Shown: positions 31,712 to 44,435, counted from the stretch's first letter. The stretch: 64,000 bases of DNA from Chloranthus sessilifolius (GCA_021018995.1 CM037598.1:48065185-48129184); one strand, 5' to 3'. Notes: generated by a model not told the origin, from the sequence alone. Numbers and translations are program-made.

Positions 31712-33480
31712 ATGTACCAAAGAAACGACATTTGTCAGCACAAGGCACAAGTATTGATAGACCCAGGGTCTACTCACTCTTTTGTAATTGTTCAATTCGC
31801 GGTCGAATTGAGTATCACTCCCGAACCATTAGACTTCATCTTAGCAGTGTCAGTCTCTATGAGAAGCTCGGTGAACACGGACACTATTTGCCGATCTGGT
31901 CCTATTAGACATGCAAGGATTCGATGTAATCCTTGGCATGAACTGGCTATCTACCCATCGTGCAAATGTCGATTGCCTCAGGAAGATAGTCACTTTTCGC
32001 CCCAAGAAGGGTAAATCGTTCCGATTCTATGGCGTTTGACCGACTATTGCACCTTTTATATCCGTTATTCGAGTTCAACATTTGATTAACGGTGGATATC
32101 ACGGATGCCTCACATTCGTACAGAACCAACGGGAGGAGAAGAACAACATTAAAGACGTTCCCATTGTATGTGAATATCCGGAGGTGTTTCTTGAAGAATT
32201 ACCTAGGCTACCACCGAACCGAGAAGTCGAGTTTGCTATTGATCTGGCTCCAGGTACCGAACTAATATCCAAAGCGCCTTATCGTATGGCTTCGGTGGAA
32301 CTTAAGGAACAATTGCAGGAGCTTTTGGATAAGGGATTTATCAGGCCTAGTTTCTCTCCATGGGGAGCACCGATCCTATTTGTCAAGAAGAAGGATGGTT
32401 TGATGAGGCTCTGCATCTATTACCGTTAGTTGAATAAGCTAATCGTTACCCACTTCCACGAATTGATGATCTCTTTGATCAGCTCCAAAGGGGCGAAGTT
32501 CTTTTCGAAGATCGACCTAAGGTTAGGCTACCATCAATTGAAGATCAAAGTTGAGGACATTTCAAAAACTGCACTCCACACCAGATATGGCCATTACGAG
32601 TTTCTAGTGATGCCATTTGGGTTAACGAACGTATTAGCTTCATTTATGGATCTGATGAATAGAGTGTTCAAACCACACCTCGACAAATGTGTGGTTGTCT
32701 TCGTAGATAATATCTTCATCAATTCGAAGTTGAGGGAGGAGCACAAGCAACATCTACGTATTGCCCTCCAGACACTTCGTGATCATCAGTTATATGCGAA
32801 GCTAAGCAAATGTGAGTTCTGGTTAGAACAAGTCAGCTTTTTGGGAAATGTCATTTCTGAGACAGGCATAACCGTAGACCCAGCCAAGATTGAGGCGGCC
32901 ATTGTGAAATAGGAACAACCAAAGACGGTGACAGAAGTGCGAAGTTTTCTGGCTTTGGCAGGGTATTATAGGAGATTCGTTGAAGGATTCTCCAAATTTT
33001 AGGGCTACTCACTCAACTCACAAAGAAGAATATCAAGTTTGAATGGACCAAATCGTGTGAGCAGAGCTTTCAGGAGCTCAAAAAAAGATTAACCTCCACA
33101 TTAGTGCTTGCCAAACCGTTAGGTAGTGGAGGTTTTGTGGTTTTCAGTGATGTGTCACACAACGGATTAGGATGTGTGCTCAACCAACATGAACGGGTCA
33201 TTGCGTATGGTTCGCGACAGCTCAAGGATCATGAGAAGAATTATCCAACTCATGATTTCGAACTGGCAGCGATCATTTTCGCTCTAAAGATATGGAGGCA
33301 TTACCTCTACGGTGAGACATTTGAGATATTCACCGATCATAAAAGCCTCAAGTATCTTTTCACGCAGAAGGATTTGAACCTCAGGCAAAGAAGATGGACG
33401 TAATTTCTTAAAGATTATGATTGTTTCATTCATTACCACCCGGGAAAAGCCAATTTTGTAGTAGACGCTCTGAGTTGAAA
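31712..33480 (+). pseudogene. Tekay-type protease, reverse transcriptase and RNase H, broken
   Basis: The protease motif VLIDPGSTHSFV lies near 31755. Reverse transcriptase follows from about 32160 ([48 protein letters not shown]). The catalytic box that should read (Y/F)VDD is FVDN here, which removes one of the metal-binding aspartates. RNase H is at about 33140-33400 ([29 protein letters not shown]). Stops interrupt at 32428, 32910 and 33401, with frame changes between domains. Old, inactive copy. Confidence 0.85.
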
Positions 33481-33493
33481 GCCCTCTGCTCAG

Positions 33494-34850
33494 TTGTCAC
33501 ACCTCATCATAAGATTACACAGGTGGCATTTGCTTGAAGATATGGCCTTATGTGACAGAAGGTTTGACGTTAAGGATTTTGGAGTCTTGATAGCTAACAT
33601 TGTTATTCGGTCAACTCTATTCGAAAACATTTGCGATCTACAGATGACCGACGAGGACCTTATGACCATTAGACAAGATGTGATTAGTGGGAATCGACTC
33701 GATTTCTCTATCAGGGAGGACGGATCATTGATATTCAAAGGTCGAATATGCATACCAACCAACGTCGATCTTCGACACACGATCCTAGAGGAAACTCACA
33801 AGTCGAAGTATGCCATCCACCCTGGAAGTACTAAATATGTATCACGATTTGAAAAAGAGCTTCCGATGGAGAGGTTTGAAGAAAGAGGTCGCAGAGTACG
33901 TATTGAAATGCCTGACTTGTCAATAAGTGAAAATGGACCATCGGAACCCTTTGGGTATATTGCAACCTTTGCCGATATCAGAGTGGAAATGGGAAACTAT
34001 ATTTATGGACTTCATTCTTAGATTGCCGAGAACAGTGAAAGGACACAATACAATCGGAGTAATCGTTGATCGATTAACCAAGTCCGTTCACTTTCTACCA
34101 TACAGTACGAGGTATATAGCCAACAAGCTTCCAGAGTTATATCTCAAGGAGATTGTCAGACTACACGGCATACCTGCTAGCGTTGTATCAGATAGAGACC
34201 TTCTGTATACTTCATAGTTTTGGCAACATTTCCAAGAGGGAATGGGTTCGCAATTAAATTACAACTTGGCATTTCACCCCCAGACCGATGGGCAAACCGA
34301 AAGGGTGAACCAAATAATTGAAGACATGTTTTGGGATTGCATGCTCAATTTCCAAGGGTAACCCCTGATTGAATTTTCTTATAACAATGGCTATCAGGCG
34401 AGCATTAGAATGGCCCCATTCGAGGCATTGTATGGTCAGAGATGCAAGTCTCTGCTCAATTGGGAAGAGGCCGGAGAGAAACTTATATTGGGACCGGAGA
34501 TTGTTGAAAGCATGACCAAAGCCATTCAGTTAATCCATGAGAGGTTGAGAGTCGCACAGAGTCAGCAAAAGAGCTATGTCGACCTCAAAAGAATGAATGT
34601 CAAGTTTCGGATTGGGGACAATGTGTTCGTCAAAATTTTACCCACGAAAGGCGTAATTCATTTTGGAAAGCGTGAGAAACTAAGCCCATGTTATGTTGGA
34701 CCTTTCGAGATATTAAGTCAAGTCGACGAAGTAGCATACCGGATTGCTTTGCCACCGCAACTATCGAGTATGCACAATGTGTTCCACGTGTCGATGTTGT
34801 GAAAGTGCATGAAGGACCTGACTCACGTCTTGGATTACCAACCCATTGAG
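33494..34850 (+). pseudogene. Tekay-type integrase, broken
   Basis: It contains SKYAIHPGSTKYV (damaged zinc-binding region), then the catalytic core with VIVDRLTKSVHFLP (first Asp), VVSDRD (second Asp) and HPQTDGQTERVNQ (Glu), then CYVGPFEIL (GPY module) and LSSMHNVFHVSML. The three catalytic acids are still visible. Frameshift near 34010 and stops at 34218, 34361 and 34801. It inserted element DNA into chromatin; not functional as it stands. Confidence 0.85.
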
Positions 34851-34852
34851 AT

Positions 34853-35030
34853 CTAAGAGAATCTGACAATCATGGAGGAACGAATCCAAATCCTCGATTG
34901 GAAGGAACAAGTGCTTCGTACAAAGCAGATTCCGTTAGTGCTCATACAGTGGCAAAACCACTCATTGGAGGAGGTCACCTGGGAACATGAGTCGGACATA
35001 CGTGATGCATATCCGCACCTTTCCGAATGA
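34853..35030 (+). pseudogene. chromodomain of the chromovirus integrase
   Basis: After ENLTIMEERIQILDWKEQVL comes PLVLIQWQNHSLEEVTWE and DIRDAYPHLF, the classic three-strand and helix layout of the Tekay-clade chromodomain. In chromoviruses this domain steers insertion to particular chromatin (general knowledge). Stops flank it on the upstream side, but the domain itself is nearly intact. It assigns the element to the chromovirus branch with good confidence. Confidence 0.85.
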
Positions 35031-35429
35031 GGCACCAAACAGTTAAGAAAAGGGAGTTGGTATTCTCGGGGCTTTTTGTTGAAGATTGCTCACGAAATGT
35101 ATATAAGACTTTGAAGACTTTAATTGTATACATTAATGTAATAAATTTGAGAATTTATGGTTAAATTGTATTGACTTAAGGGTATCGAAATTGTAGTTTA
35201 TTCTCATATAAAGGAAATGCATTATGTAGTTGTTGTTCTTGAGAATTTCGAGTTCAATTCTGATGATATCACGGTAAATTGGCAATTGAAGACCTAAAGT
35301 TTTGATTCAATGTGTTGTTGATAAATGTAAGTATGAATATCCGAATGTGGAGTGCAGGTACAAGAAGGAAAGGAGGACTTAAAATCCTCAAAAATAGTCA
35401 AATGGATTGTTAATCTTCAAAGAGCAGCT

Positions 35430-35595
35430 GAGAGGAATTTGCTCGAGCGACTTTTAGAAATCGCTCGAGCGAATCCTTCAAAACTTGAGTTTCTGGGAAA
35501 TCCGCTAGAGAAAATTTGAAATCGCTTGAGCGATTTTGTCAGGCCAGCTCAATGTAAACTAGAAATCACTCGAGCGATTTTGACAGAATATATTA
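35430..35595 (+). repeat. second TCGCTCGAGCGA cluster, upstream of accessory ORF
   Basis: Five copies or near copies of the palindrome ATCGCTCGAGCGAT occur within 150 bp, about 220-350 bp before the accessory ORF start. The same word clusters in both LTRs of this element. Confidence 0.75.
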
Positions 35596-35797
35596 GGGTT
35601 TTTCCCCATTCGCACGACCCCACTTCAAAAGTTAGGGCCTTTTTTCTTTTTCCTCTCTTCCACGAGAAATCAACACGTCTTTTTCAAGAACCATGAGGAT
35701 TCCTACGATGATCCAATTCAATCTCGTGTTCGTGCCAAAGGTAAACCCTATCTTTTGCTTGAATTTTAGAATTTCTTTCCATCTTCTTTCCATCCCG

Positions 35798-37041
35798 ATG
35801 GCACCCAAGAAAAAGGTTGCCTCAAAGAACCTGACATCCAAGATGCCCGCATCGAAGGCCGCTTCCTCAAAGCGTGCCAAAATCGATCCACCACCGCCAC
35901 CACGGGAACAACCCACTGAATGGTGGGATGCAAAGAAATTTGAGATCGAATGGTCGTTTGATTAGGATCTCTTCAAGGACCAAGAGACAACCCTTTCGTC
36001 ATACAACTACATTACCGTGGCCAAGTTAAATCTTTACTCGCCCCATTCCATGACTATTACTACCTGAAAATTATGAAATTATTCTACCAAAATTTTTACA
36101 TGAGTGGAACCACCGGCAACATATGCACAAAGATTGATGGCAAAACGTTTAAGTTCGACATCGATTGCATCGCCATGGCCATGGAGTGCCCTTCAATGTT
36201 TATGAAGATAAAGGTTTACTAGCACCATACCCCCAAAGTGGTACCATTTCATGATGCCATTGTGAATATGACCGGGGGAGAACACGGGTCGGGAAAATCA
36301 GTGAGGAGAGCCCAACTACAGCCCGACATTTGGATGTTAGATATTATTTTTAAGTGCAACCTGTATCCATTGAGGCATGAGCAAGAAAGAGTCTGGGTGA
36401 TTCAAAAAGCCCTATACTCCACCTTCAAAGATCAATGGTTCAGTGCACCCGCAGTGGTATTAGAGGGAATGAAATATGCTCGAGGACAGATGTTAGAAAA
36501 GTGGAAAGCGCCGTTAAAATTAATGCCATACGCCCGCCTTATCACCCGAATGATTGAGCAATACGAGGACGACGAAGACGATTATGAGATATCACAGGAC
36601 GAGCAACAGTGATCCGATAACATCAAAAGGTTTATCCTCGAAGACTGGAATTTAAGTTACCAGAAACAGAAGACGATTGTCATGGATCGACACTACCATC
36701 ATGTGGCAGAGCATGGCCATGACGAGCCACCACCACCCAAGCAACCTGCCGCACAACTTCAGTTTCCAACCCAGCCACAGACTGCCTCATATGGCGACTT
36801 AGTCACGCATGCAGAGTTCAGCCTTAGGATGGACTCTCACGATCGTCAGTTGGAAGCACTTGGCCGGCAGCTACATTTCCACGAGGCTTTGTTGATGGGC
36901 ATGATGCGTCATATGTATCCGACCACCACCTCCCAGCACATCACCAATGAACGAGCATGTACACCGGGTGCGTCCAGTTCGAGGGCTGGTGATGACATGG
37001 AGCAAGACGTAGATTGCACTAGCGGCGGGACGGAGCAGTGA
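35798..37041 (+). pseudogene. retrotransposon accessory ORF in Tekay element
   Basis: ATG 35798 opens the basic MAPKKKVASKNLTSK start, then KRAKIDPPPPPREQP, and stops at 35963. The central part, open at 36238-36612, reads WMLDIIFKCNLYPLRHEQER, ALYSTFKDQWFSAPAVVLEG and MPYARLITRMIEQ. The tail, open at 36682-37041 in the same frame after one TGA, has PPPPKQPAAQLQFP and RMDSHDRQLEALGRQLHFHE, a likely coiled coil. Block order and several residues match the accessory ORF of the Athila-like element at 7088-9335. It lies between chromodomain and 3' LTR. The function is unknown; it corresponds to the putative plant transposon protein domain class. Confidence 0.6.
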
Positions 37042-38319
37042 GGAGGAGTTGTGGTAACTCTTTGTTTTAATTTTGAGAGAATTTTGGAAGAAAAATTGTT
37101 AAATGTGGTATGTGGTAAAAATCATGAAACTATTGGGTCATGGAGGCCCACTTTTGGTTTGTTAATTATTTGAATGGCTCTTATTTTGATGTTAATATTT
37201 TGGCTAGAATGTTTAGATGATTGTGGGAAGTTCAATGCCCGCCTTAATGGTTATTAGAGAATTAAATTAGTTGTGGATATGTTTGAATGGTGATTAGAAT
37301 TCGTAATCTATTAAGAATGTACTTCTTGAATGTCTTAGCACCTTGTTTAATTGTGGATGTCAATGTGTCGATGAATGGTTTAAGATTTTGGGGTTGATGA
37401 ACTGTAAAATTTTGGGTTGTAGAAATTGGTCTATCTTGATGCACGGTGAATTATTGATTGTAATGATCAAATAATTCGATCAATGATTTTAACTTTGGTT
37501 CGTGGTAATGGTTATAATGGCTTATATGTGATTAATTTCACTTTTGTGGAAATAGTATGTGTTAGATTGATAATTCAGACTGTAGTTCATGAGTGGAATT
37601 GTTGGATGGATGGCTCTATTCGTTGCCAGATGTTGTGCTAATTGTGGATAAATTTCTCCCATTAGTTGTGGATAGTTCTGGTTAGTGCAGGTGTATGTTC
37701 TGTTGTGATGAATAACAGGGATTATAATTGGTACTAGATGTACCCTATTATATATATAGTGTAGATATGCTTCACTTTAAATTCCTGTAAAGATGTTCTT
37801 GTGGTTGTGAGTGTATGTCAAGCTTTGGATGGTTACCAGAATTCAATTTAGTGGTGGATATGTTATGGTGGTTGTGGATGTGTTTCTGTACATGTGTTGT
37901 TGGATGCTTGGAAGAAGCCCTGCTTTAGTTGTGAAAGTTTCAATAGTTATGGATGTATATTTTTGTTAGCTATGAATGTATTAGTAATAGTTTTAATTGT
38001 TAAACTCTTGGATTAGCACCGGTTGATGAGAAAATGGACATCTCTGGTGTAAAGCTCAGCAGATGGATTTTTATGGCATGATGTAGATCTCAATTAAAGG
38101 ATTGTGTTCTCTTCCAATAGAAAATTTCGATCTCCTTATGTCTACTATGTGTTCTCTTGCTACTACTACTAAAAGTAGCCATGCTTGCATTGCTTTGTAG
38201 TGTGTAAGGGTAAACTTCGAATAAATGCTCTCTACGAACTCTCGGGATGAGACTTGATGCGTTGACTCGATGCCTTCCGACCCAAATGTCACGTAGTGAA
38301 TTTTCGACGATGAAAATTT
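37042..38319 (+). other. 3' internal noncoding region of Tekay element
   Basis: GT/T-rich sequence (many TTGTGGAT words, for example 37270, 37350, 37850) with no supported gene. It leads into the polypurine tract. Confidence 0.55.
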
Positions 38320-38334
38320 CTTAAGGGGGGAGGA
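38320..38334 (+). promoter_or_regulatory. polypurine tract
   Basis: TTAAGGGGGGAGGA immediately precedes TGTAACATCCC, the LTR start. This is the standard plus-strand primer of Tekay/Del elements. Confidence 0.9.
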
Positions 38335-40257
38335 TGTAACATCCCGAAATCTCGAACCCAAACACGCCCAATTACTTGTACGTGTTTGGCAAGGCACAAA
38401 ATGTCGCCTTGATTTTATTTTTTTTGAATAATTAATTTTAAGAATGCATCTTTGTGCGAAAATTGAAGTTAAATCTCACTTTTTGGCCTTTGATAAGAAG
38501 CCCATACACCAACTCACGGTGTGTCGGCTTAACACCAACTTAGGCCCCATGAGTTAAGAGGAGATAAGCTCGGTGAAATATAAAATATATAGATATTATT
38601 TGGTTTTTGTGGTAAGAATAGAGTAGAGAGAGAGAGAGAGCTTCCACTCCTCTCATTCCACCTTCTCCACAAACCCTCTTGTGATACCCTAATCGAGAGA
38701 TTGTTCCCTCAAGCTCCTTCTTCGGAAGGACCATCGTAGATTCAGCCGACCGCGAGAAACCTTTGAGCTCCGGCATCGTTTAGATGAAGGAACAAGTGGG
38801 AGCATAGCTTCCAAAGAGCTCGAATCGATCATCGTAAACATTTCCTGAACAACTTGAAAACGATGAAGATCATTGAACAATTAGTTTCAAGCTTCGTTTT
38901 CATTAACGATCTTCGTGAGACTCCGCATTCGTGACCCAGAAACCCTCTTTAGTAGTGAACATCGCGAGCCGCGTTTGTGACTTAAAAAGGTGAGCATCGT
39001 AGCGTTATTGTACAAAGTTAGTTTTCGAACTTTAGATTTGATGTGTGTGGGAGTTACGGTTGTTTTTATTAAAGTTTGGAGAAAAATTCGAGTTAGGAGG
39101 AAGAAACCGAAAGGTTTCAGAATTTGTCAAAATCGCTCAAGCGAATTGGAAATCGCTCGAGCGAGAGCGATTCACCTTCAGAAATGGAGGAAAAACCTTC
39201 TGGAAAAATCGCTCGAGCGAATTTTCTAGGCAAAATTTCTCTGAAAAAACTCGCTCGAGTGAATTTCAGTGTGCCACAAGAACCAGGCAAATTCGCTCGA
39301 GCGAATTTCCCTGTTTCTGGCTCCCTTAGTCTTTTCCTTAGAGAAACTTGGGAGGGTGTGAACTATTTGATTCTTATGTTATTGTTATGTGGTTTATGAA
39401 CTTAGGTTGATCTAGATTGAGTAAGAAAGGCCATCGAGAGGACCTTCTCAGTTCTTCGTTAAATTACGAAATTAAGGTAGGACGAATTCAATGCTTTCTT
39501 ATACTTTGATTTTGATTCATAGACTTCTTTGATATAATCGAAATGAGATATGAGCATAAGAAATTAGACTTTGAATATGAATTTCAAATATGAATCATTG
39601 AACTTCGTATTTGAACTCTGAATCTGAATTTGTATATGAATAGTTGAACTCCGAACTTCGAAAATGAAATGCATTTTAGCCATGAAATATTGACAACCTA
39701 TTATGTATTAGAATATATGATTTAAGGTTTATGTGAATGAATCCCCCACACTTTGGTTCTACGGCACACTTCGGACCGGTACGGTGGGTTATACCGTAAT
39801 TCGGATCGATACAGTGGGTTATACCGTAATTCGAACCGTTACAACGGCCCCTTTTGAAAATGTTCATTGAACGACGATGGTTAAGCAGGGATTCCCATCG
39901 GTATTTTGGCTCAACAATGCTATACTTGCGTTGGAGTTCTTTTAAGTTAAAACTTTAAGCCATGCATTAAGTCAGGAATACGCATATAAGCATGGTTGTG
40001 AATAAGAAATCAGAAAATCATGTGAAACTTTGAAATTTTCACAAATAAGTCGCATGTGAAGCCCTAACTTAGATCATTCGCTTTGACGTTAAGACATTTG
40101 AATATTGGTTCTTGAATATGAAAATTCTTTGATTCTAGCTTTTGAATTCTGTTTTGATTTGAAAAGAATACATTGAAATTTGCCATCGAATCTATGTTTT
40201 GATCTGATAAATGTAAATTTGTATAGAATTTGTTCCTATTAAGCTTAGATTGTCATC
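38335..40257 (+). repeat. 3' LTR of Tekay element, truncated at its 3' end
   Basis: It matches the 5' LTR from its first base and includes the palindrome cluster at 39130-39310. It ends at GCTTAGATTGTCATC, equivalent to about 29800 of the 5' LTR, so the last ~400 bp are missing. An Athila-like LTR begins at the next base. No element-level target duplication can be checked. Confidence 0.88.
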
Positions 40258-42237
40258 TGTTAATCTCTGAATTATGCCACTTTTCACCTCCTAACCTAGC
40301 CTTTATTAGACCTTTGAGCTGTTAATAATTGATCTTTTGAGTGTGTTTGTGTAGTAGCAATAGATTATAGCTTAGTGTAACAATCCCTCCAATACATGCC
40401 AAGAAGAAAGGAATGAGAGTCAAGCATTGAGGCTGATGGAAAGACAATGTTTGAACCATGGTGATCCCTACCATGTGGGCTATTCAACAGGCCCTGGACC
40501 CCTAGAAGTCCTACACTGAAAGAGAAGTGGGGCCCACACCTAATGGAGTGCAGCAGCAGGGTGAACAAGGCAGCAGAGAAGCAGATCCTTGAGCTCGAAC
40601 AGCTACCTCGGCGATTCAGAAGACTATTAAGATCCACTGAATGCCTCGGTAGATGCACCTTCAGAAGTCCAGCTCAAAGAAGATTTCGAGCACTTCAATG
40701 CTGCAACAAGAGCAAACTCAAGCACATTAGAAACCTGCAGCAGCCACTCGAGTGGTTCCCAGCACTTCAGAAAGAACCTGTCGAGCACTTCAGATATCAC
40801 AGTCGAGCAGTTCAGAGAACCTGTCGAGTGCCTTCAGGCAAGCTGTCGAGAATCCTTCAGAAAGAGCCCCAGCCACTCGAGAAACATTCAGAAGACCTTT
40901 ATCCACTCGAGATCTACTCGAGTGTGATGTTCTGAAGCTCTAACCACTTGAGCAGCTCTATTCATTCAAGCCTCAGCCACTTGGGATTCATTCAGAAGTA
41001 ATTCATCCACTCGAGTTTTATATCCTGAAGCTTCAACCACTCGAAGCTCGGGTTTCAGCTTTTATTTATGAACCTCAAGGGCATTTGTGGAACTTCCACA
41101 CCACCTAGGGCACATTTCCCAATGTGTTGTGCTTTCTCCAACTGTCAAGGGCAACACTTGGTTGGAAATAAGTCACATCAGCAAGATCCTAACTAACTTG
41201 ATTCTCCTCTTCTCTGATTGGCCAAGGAAAAAAGATACTTCATGGATTGTATATATAGGATGTAAAGAGTGCAAAAAAGGGATCTGGAGCAAGAAGGATA
41301 TTCTTACCTTAGGTCATTTTTAGGGTTAGGTCATCTTTTTCTTTTCTTCTTTCCTTAGCTCAGCATGTTGAGCTAAATCTTTGTAATAGTTAGGGCTGAA
41401 ATAAGCTGTAAAAAGGGCTGTTAATTAGCATTGTAAGGGGTCTGGAGTCTAGCAGAGACTGCAGCCTTAAAGGCAAACCATTGTAAGTTCTTTTTATGCA
41501 ATGAAAAGTTGTGTTTACTGTTCGATTCAATATGTAATTTTCTTGTGTTTTTCATTAAGATCCTTATAGATTGTATGCACTTATGGATGCATGAGCTTGT
41601 AGCCTTGTAAACATAGTGGTTGCAGTGATTATCTTGTTTTGGCTTTTAATCCCCATGACTGGAGTATATCTATGGGATATCCTGTGACCATTCAAGTAGA
41701 CAGGATATAGTCCTAGGACTAGTCCATATCTCAGGGTTGAGTTGGATTGTTCTACCTTGCATTTGAGCTTGTAGCCAAATGAAGGACAGCTGCATATCCA
41801 ACTCTTGCTCTGCTTTGCCATGTCTTTTTCAGTGAAAATTAGTCCCTAGCTATTTACTTCCCATATTTTCTATTTTTTTACCAATCCATCTCCATCATTC
41901 TTCAAAACCCTTTCTCTTTTACTACTGTTTATTTTTGTTTTGTATTTATGTTTTAGTTTAGTTTGTGACAATCAAAAACTCTCTCTCTTTACCTTGCTTT
42001 CCTAGTTTAGGTTTAGAATTGTCAGATCTGTAGCAGATCTGGAGATCTACTATCTACTATTATTATAATTTTTAGATCATAAATCCCTGTAGGATAAACT
42101 CTTACTTATCAAAACTTGCTACAACAACCCTGAATCTTGCAGGACTGTGAGCATTTGCTTTTCCATTGCCCAATGACCTCTTACATTTGTGTGTATTTTC
42201 TTATATTTTGCAGATACAATAACATGTTTTTACAACA
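40258..42237 (+). mobile_element. Athila-like LTR, isolated
   Basis: It starts TGTTAATCTCTGAATTATG and ends TTTTTACAACA, 1,980 bp. The first 100 bp (TTTTCACCTCCTAACC, TTAGACCTTTGAG) and last 250 bp (CAGATCTGGAGATCTAC, AATCTTGCAGG) are related to the LTR at 11174-12984. Bases 40690-41060 are packed with CTCGAG, GTCGAG and CACTCGAG words. The five flanking bases differ (TCATC and GTATC), and the downstream side does not resume the Tekay LTR. So this is not a clean solo LTR; a deletion or later rearrangement removed one flank. Confidence 0.75.
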
Positions 42238-42866
42238 GTATCCTAAAAATATCATATATATTGTATTAAAATCAGGAAGCCAAAAGCCAGTAATCATTGT
42301 TTCTCATGAGTAAGGACACTTGCCGATATAGTCATATGTTCGTATGGCAATGTCCACAACTCTTTTGCAGTAAAAAAAGAACAAACTTGGTACTTTTATT
42401 CTAAAAACTTGAGTTATCTTAAATTCAAGATTATATTAAAAAGGATATATATAATAAATGAAAACATTAAAAACTATAACAACTTATACAGATCTGTATC
42501 AGCGATATAAGTACGCATCGGATACAAGTAGGTGTTTGCTGACACCTCAAGAATTCGATAGACAGCATATATCGGCAATGGTTGACTTACGACTGTAATT
42601 ACACAATTTACTGTCCTGCTAGCGTGGCGTAATATGTATAGAAAATTGGAGATTGCCAGGTCTGACTCCTTCCCATTGGTTGACTTACGACTTTGTTCCA
42701 GGCAATTCTTATCATGCCCTTGTTATGTTTCTCTTTAATCGGCCAGATCGGGCATTTTATGATTCAGAACTTCAAGTATTAAGTTGATTTGTAATTTCTG
42801 ATATTTGGTTTTAATACTTTTTGGTCGTAAGTAACTATGATGTCTTGATTAAGTCTTAGATCTGAT
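42238..42866. other. no gene seen
   Basis: AT-rich. A short direct repeat GGTTGACTTACGACT occurs at about 42581 and 42679. Nothing else is supported. Confidence 0.4.
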
Positions 42867-43068
42867 ATGGCAGGAATTAGTGGGGAAGTGCAGAGAGAAG
42901 AAGAATTTCCTGAAGTGGCAGAAGCTGGTGATGTTCAGGTTGTATTGGACCTCATCAATTCCAGTGACCCGGATACTTCAGTTCAGGCATCTATGTTTAT
43001 TCGACTTCTTTTCTCTAACCATACTATTTAGGAGTATGCTTGTAGTGAAACCGTGAGAGCTTTAACTT
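42867..43068 (+). pseudogene. CELLULOSE SYNTHASE-INTERACTIVE (CSI1)-like exon fragment
   Basis: From about 42912 the frame reads [20 protein letters not shown], then [17 protein letters not shown], a TAG at 43029-43031 where the family has Gln, then EYACSETVRALT, and a GTATGT donor at 43069. This is the armadillo segment near the C-terminus of CSI1/POM2, the protein that links cellulose synthase complexes to cortical microtubules. The match is from memory of the family but spans more than 40 residues with few changes. Only this one exon is present; no C2 domain or other ARM repeats lie nearby. The first 15 residues ([15 protein letters not shown]) do not fit CSI1 and are probably adjoining sequence. 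Confidence 0.7.
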
Positions 43069-43639
43069 GTATGTTCTCCTTATCTATTTTTATCATGTAT
43101 TTTTATTGTCAAATGTCTCAACCCTTCTTTAGGCTTGGCTAGAAATTTGAGGTTCTTGTCTCTTGTTGTCATATTTGCTCCATCTTAGATTGGCTATTTA
43201 CTTGGATAGGTATGCTAATAGGTATGGTATCTGAATATGTATATGACTTCTCTACAAGGGGATGCCAACCATTTAATTTTCTAATTTCTCATGTTGTTTT
43301 ATGTGTCAATCTGATATCTCGATACAATCTAAGATTTTGTTCGACTTTAATTTTTTGAAATCATATGTTTTCTTTTCTGTTTAAGCATTTTTTTTGGTTA
43401 AGCATGCTATTCACACTAGATAGTTGACTGGCATTTCATGAAGAATCTAATAATTAGCTGGTTAGCCACTAGTTTAATATTTTGTAGTACAAAATATCAT
43501 CATTATCGTCATCTCATCCTTATCTCATCTATTTGGGGTCAGCTGTTTTGTAAATACAAAACAATTTTTTAAGGCCTAGGGGCCAAGTTCCCAAAAAAGA
43601 AGCTGAGGCATATGTGATGGGCATAAGAGTTTCCAGTGC

Positions 43640-43641
<2 letters not shown>

Positions 43642-43709
<68 letters not shown>
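43642..43709. repeat. (TA)n microsatellite
   Basis: About 34 uninterrupted TA units. Self-complementary and likely polymorphic. Confidence 0.97.
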
Positions 43710-43711
<2 letters not shown>

Positions 43712-43789
43712 CATGCAAATCAATGAAAGTATACCTTTGATCTTTTACTTATTAGCTTTCTAAAATATATGTACATTTCTTACTCTTAG

Positions 43790-44029
43790 GGTCTGTTTGG
43801 ATAGGGGGAAAGAAAAGGAATTGGGAGGAAAGGAAAGGAAAATGGGTGGAAAATAAACATGTTTCCCACCCCTTCGGAAACTAAGAAATCCATTTAAAAT
43901 TGAAGGATTTCTTCTTTTCCTACAACTCGGAAAAGAACGTCGGGCTCTTATATTTTGGTCGAGAGAATCGGCGCCTTGCTGCCTCATTTCATAGCTTGGT
44001 AAGCTTTCTCTTCTTGCAAAATCTCCCTC

Positions 44030-44064
<35 letters not shown>

Positions 44065-44435
44065 GATCACCTCTGCCTCGCGTTTCTCTTGGAAAGGTGA
44101 AGAACGCAACAACACTGTTTAATCTATCTCTCCCTCTCTCAATTTTTTTTTTTAATTTCTCATTTTCTCGTTGATCACTCTTAAAATCATAGGTGAAGGC
44201 GTTCGATCGGCTCAATTAGCATCAAAATCCCAACACAATATGTAAGTTCATCTTATTTTTAGGGTTTCCCAACTGATCTGCGCTCGTTCTCAGTTTCCAA
44301 ATCTATTGAGTATCTATATTGAATCGATTTTTTGTGGTTTCGTAGTAATTCTTATGTCGAATTGAAGATTTGTTTGATGATCAACTCCTTTCGTGCTGAG
44401 ATAAAGAAACGACCGATCCCTGCAACAAATCTGCA
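43790..44435 (+). promoter_or_regulatory. CT-rich leader upstream of callose-synthase-like exon
   Basis: It contains (CT)n then (CA)n at about 44028-44065 and several pyrimidine tracts, as in many plant 5' leaders, and a possible intron (GTGAAG near 44097). No transcription start can be fixed. It may be the original 5' region of the callose synthase copy downstream. Confidence 0.35.

Noticed and set aside
40258..42237. Clean solo LTR with target duplication
   Set aside because: The flanking five bases differ and the sequence interrupted on the left does not resume on the right.
43529..43723. Tyr-Ile repeat ORFs here and at 49447-49873, 55098-55320 and 55424-55686
   Set aside because: They are translations of (TA)n and (CT)n microsatellites on both strands.
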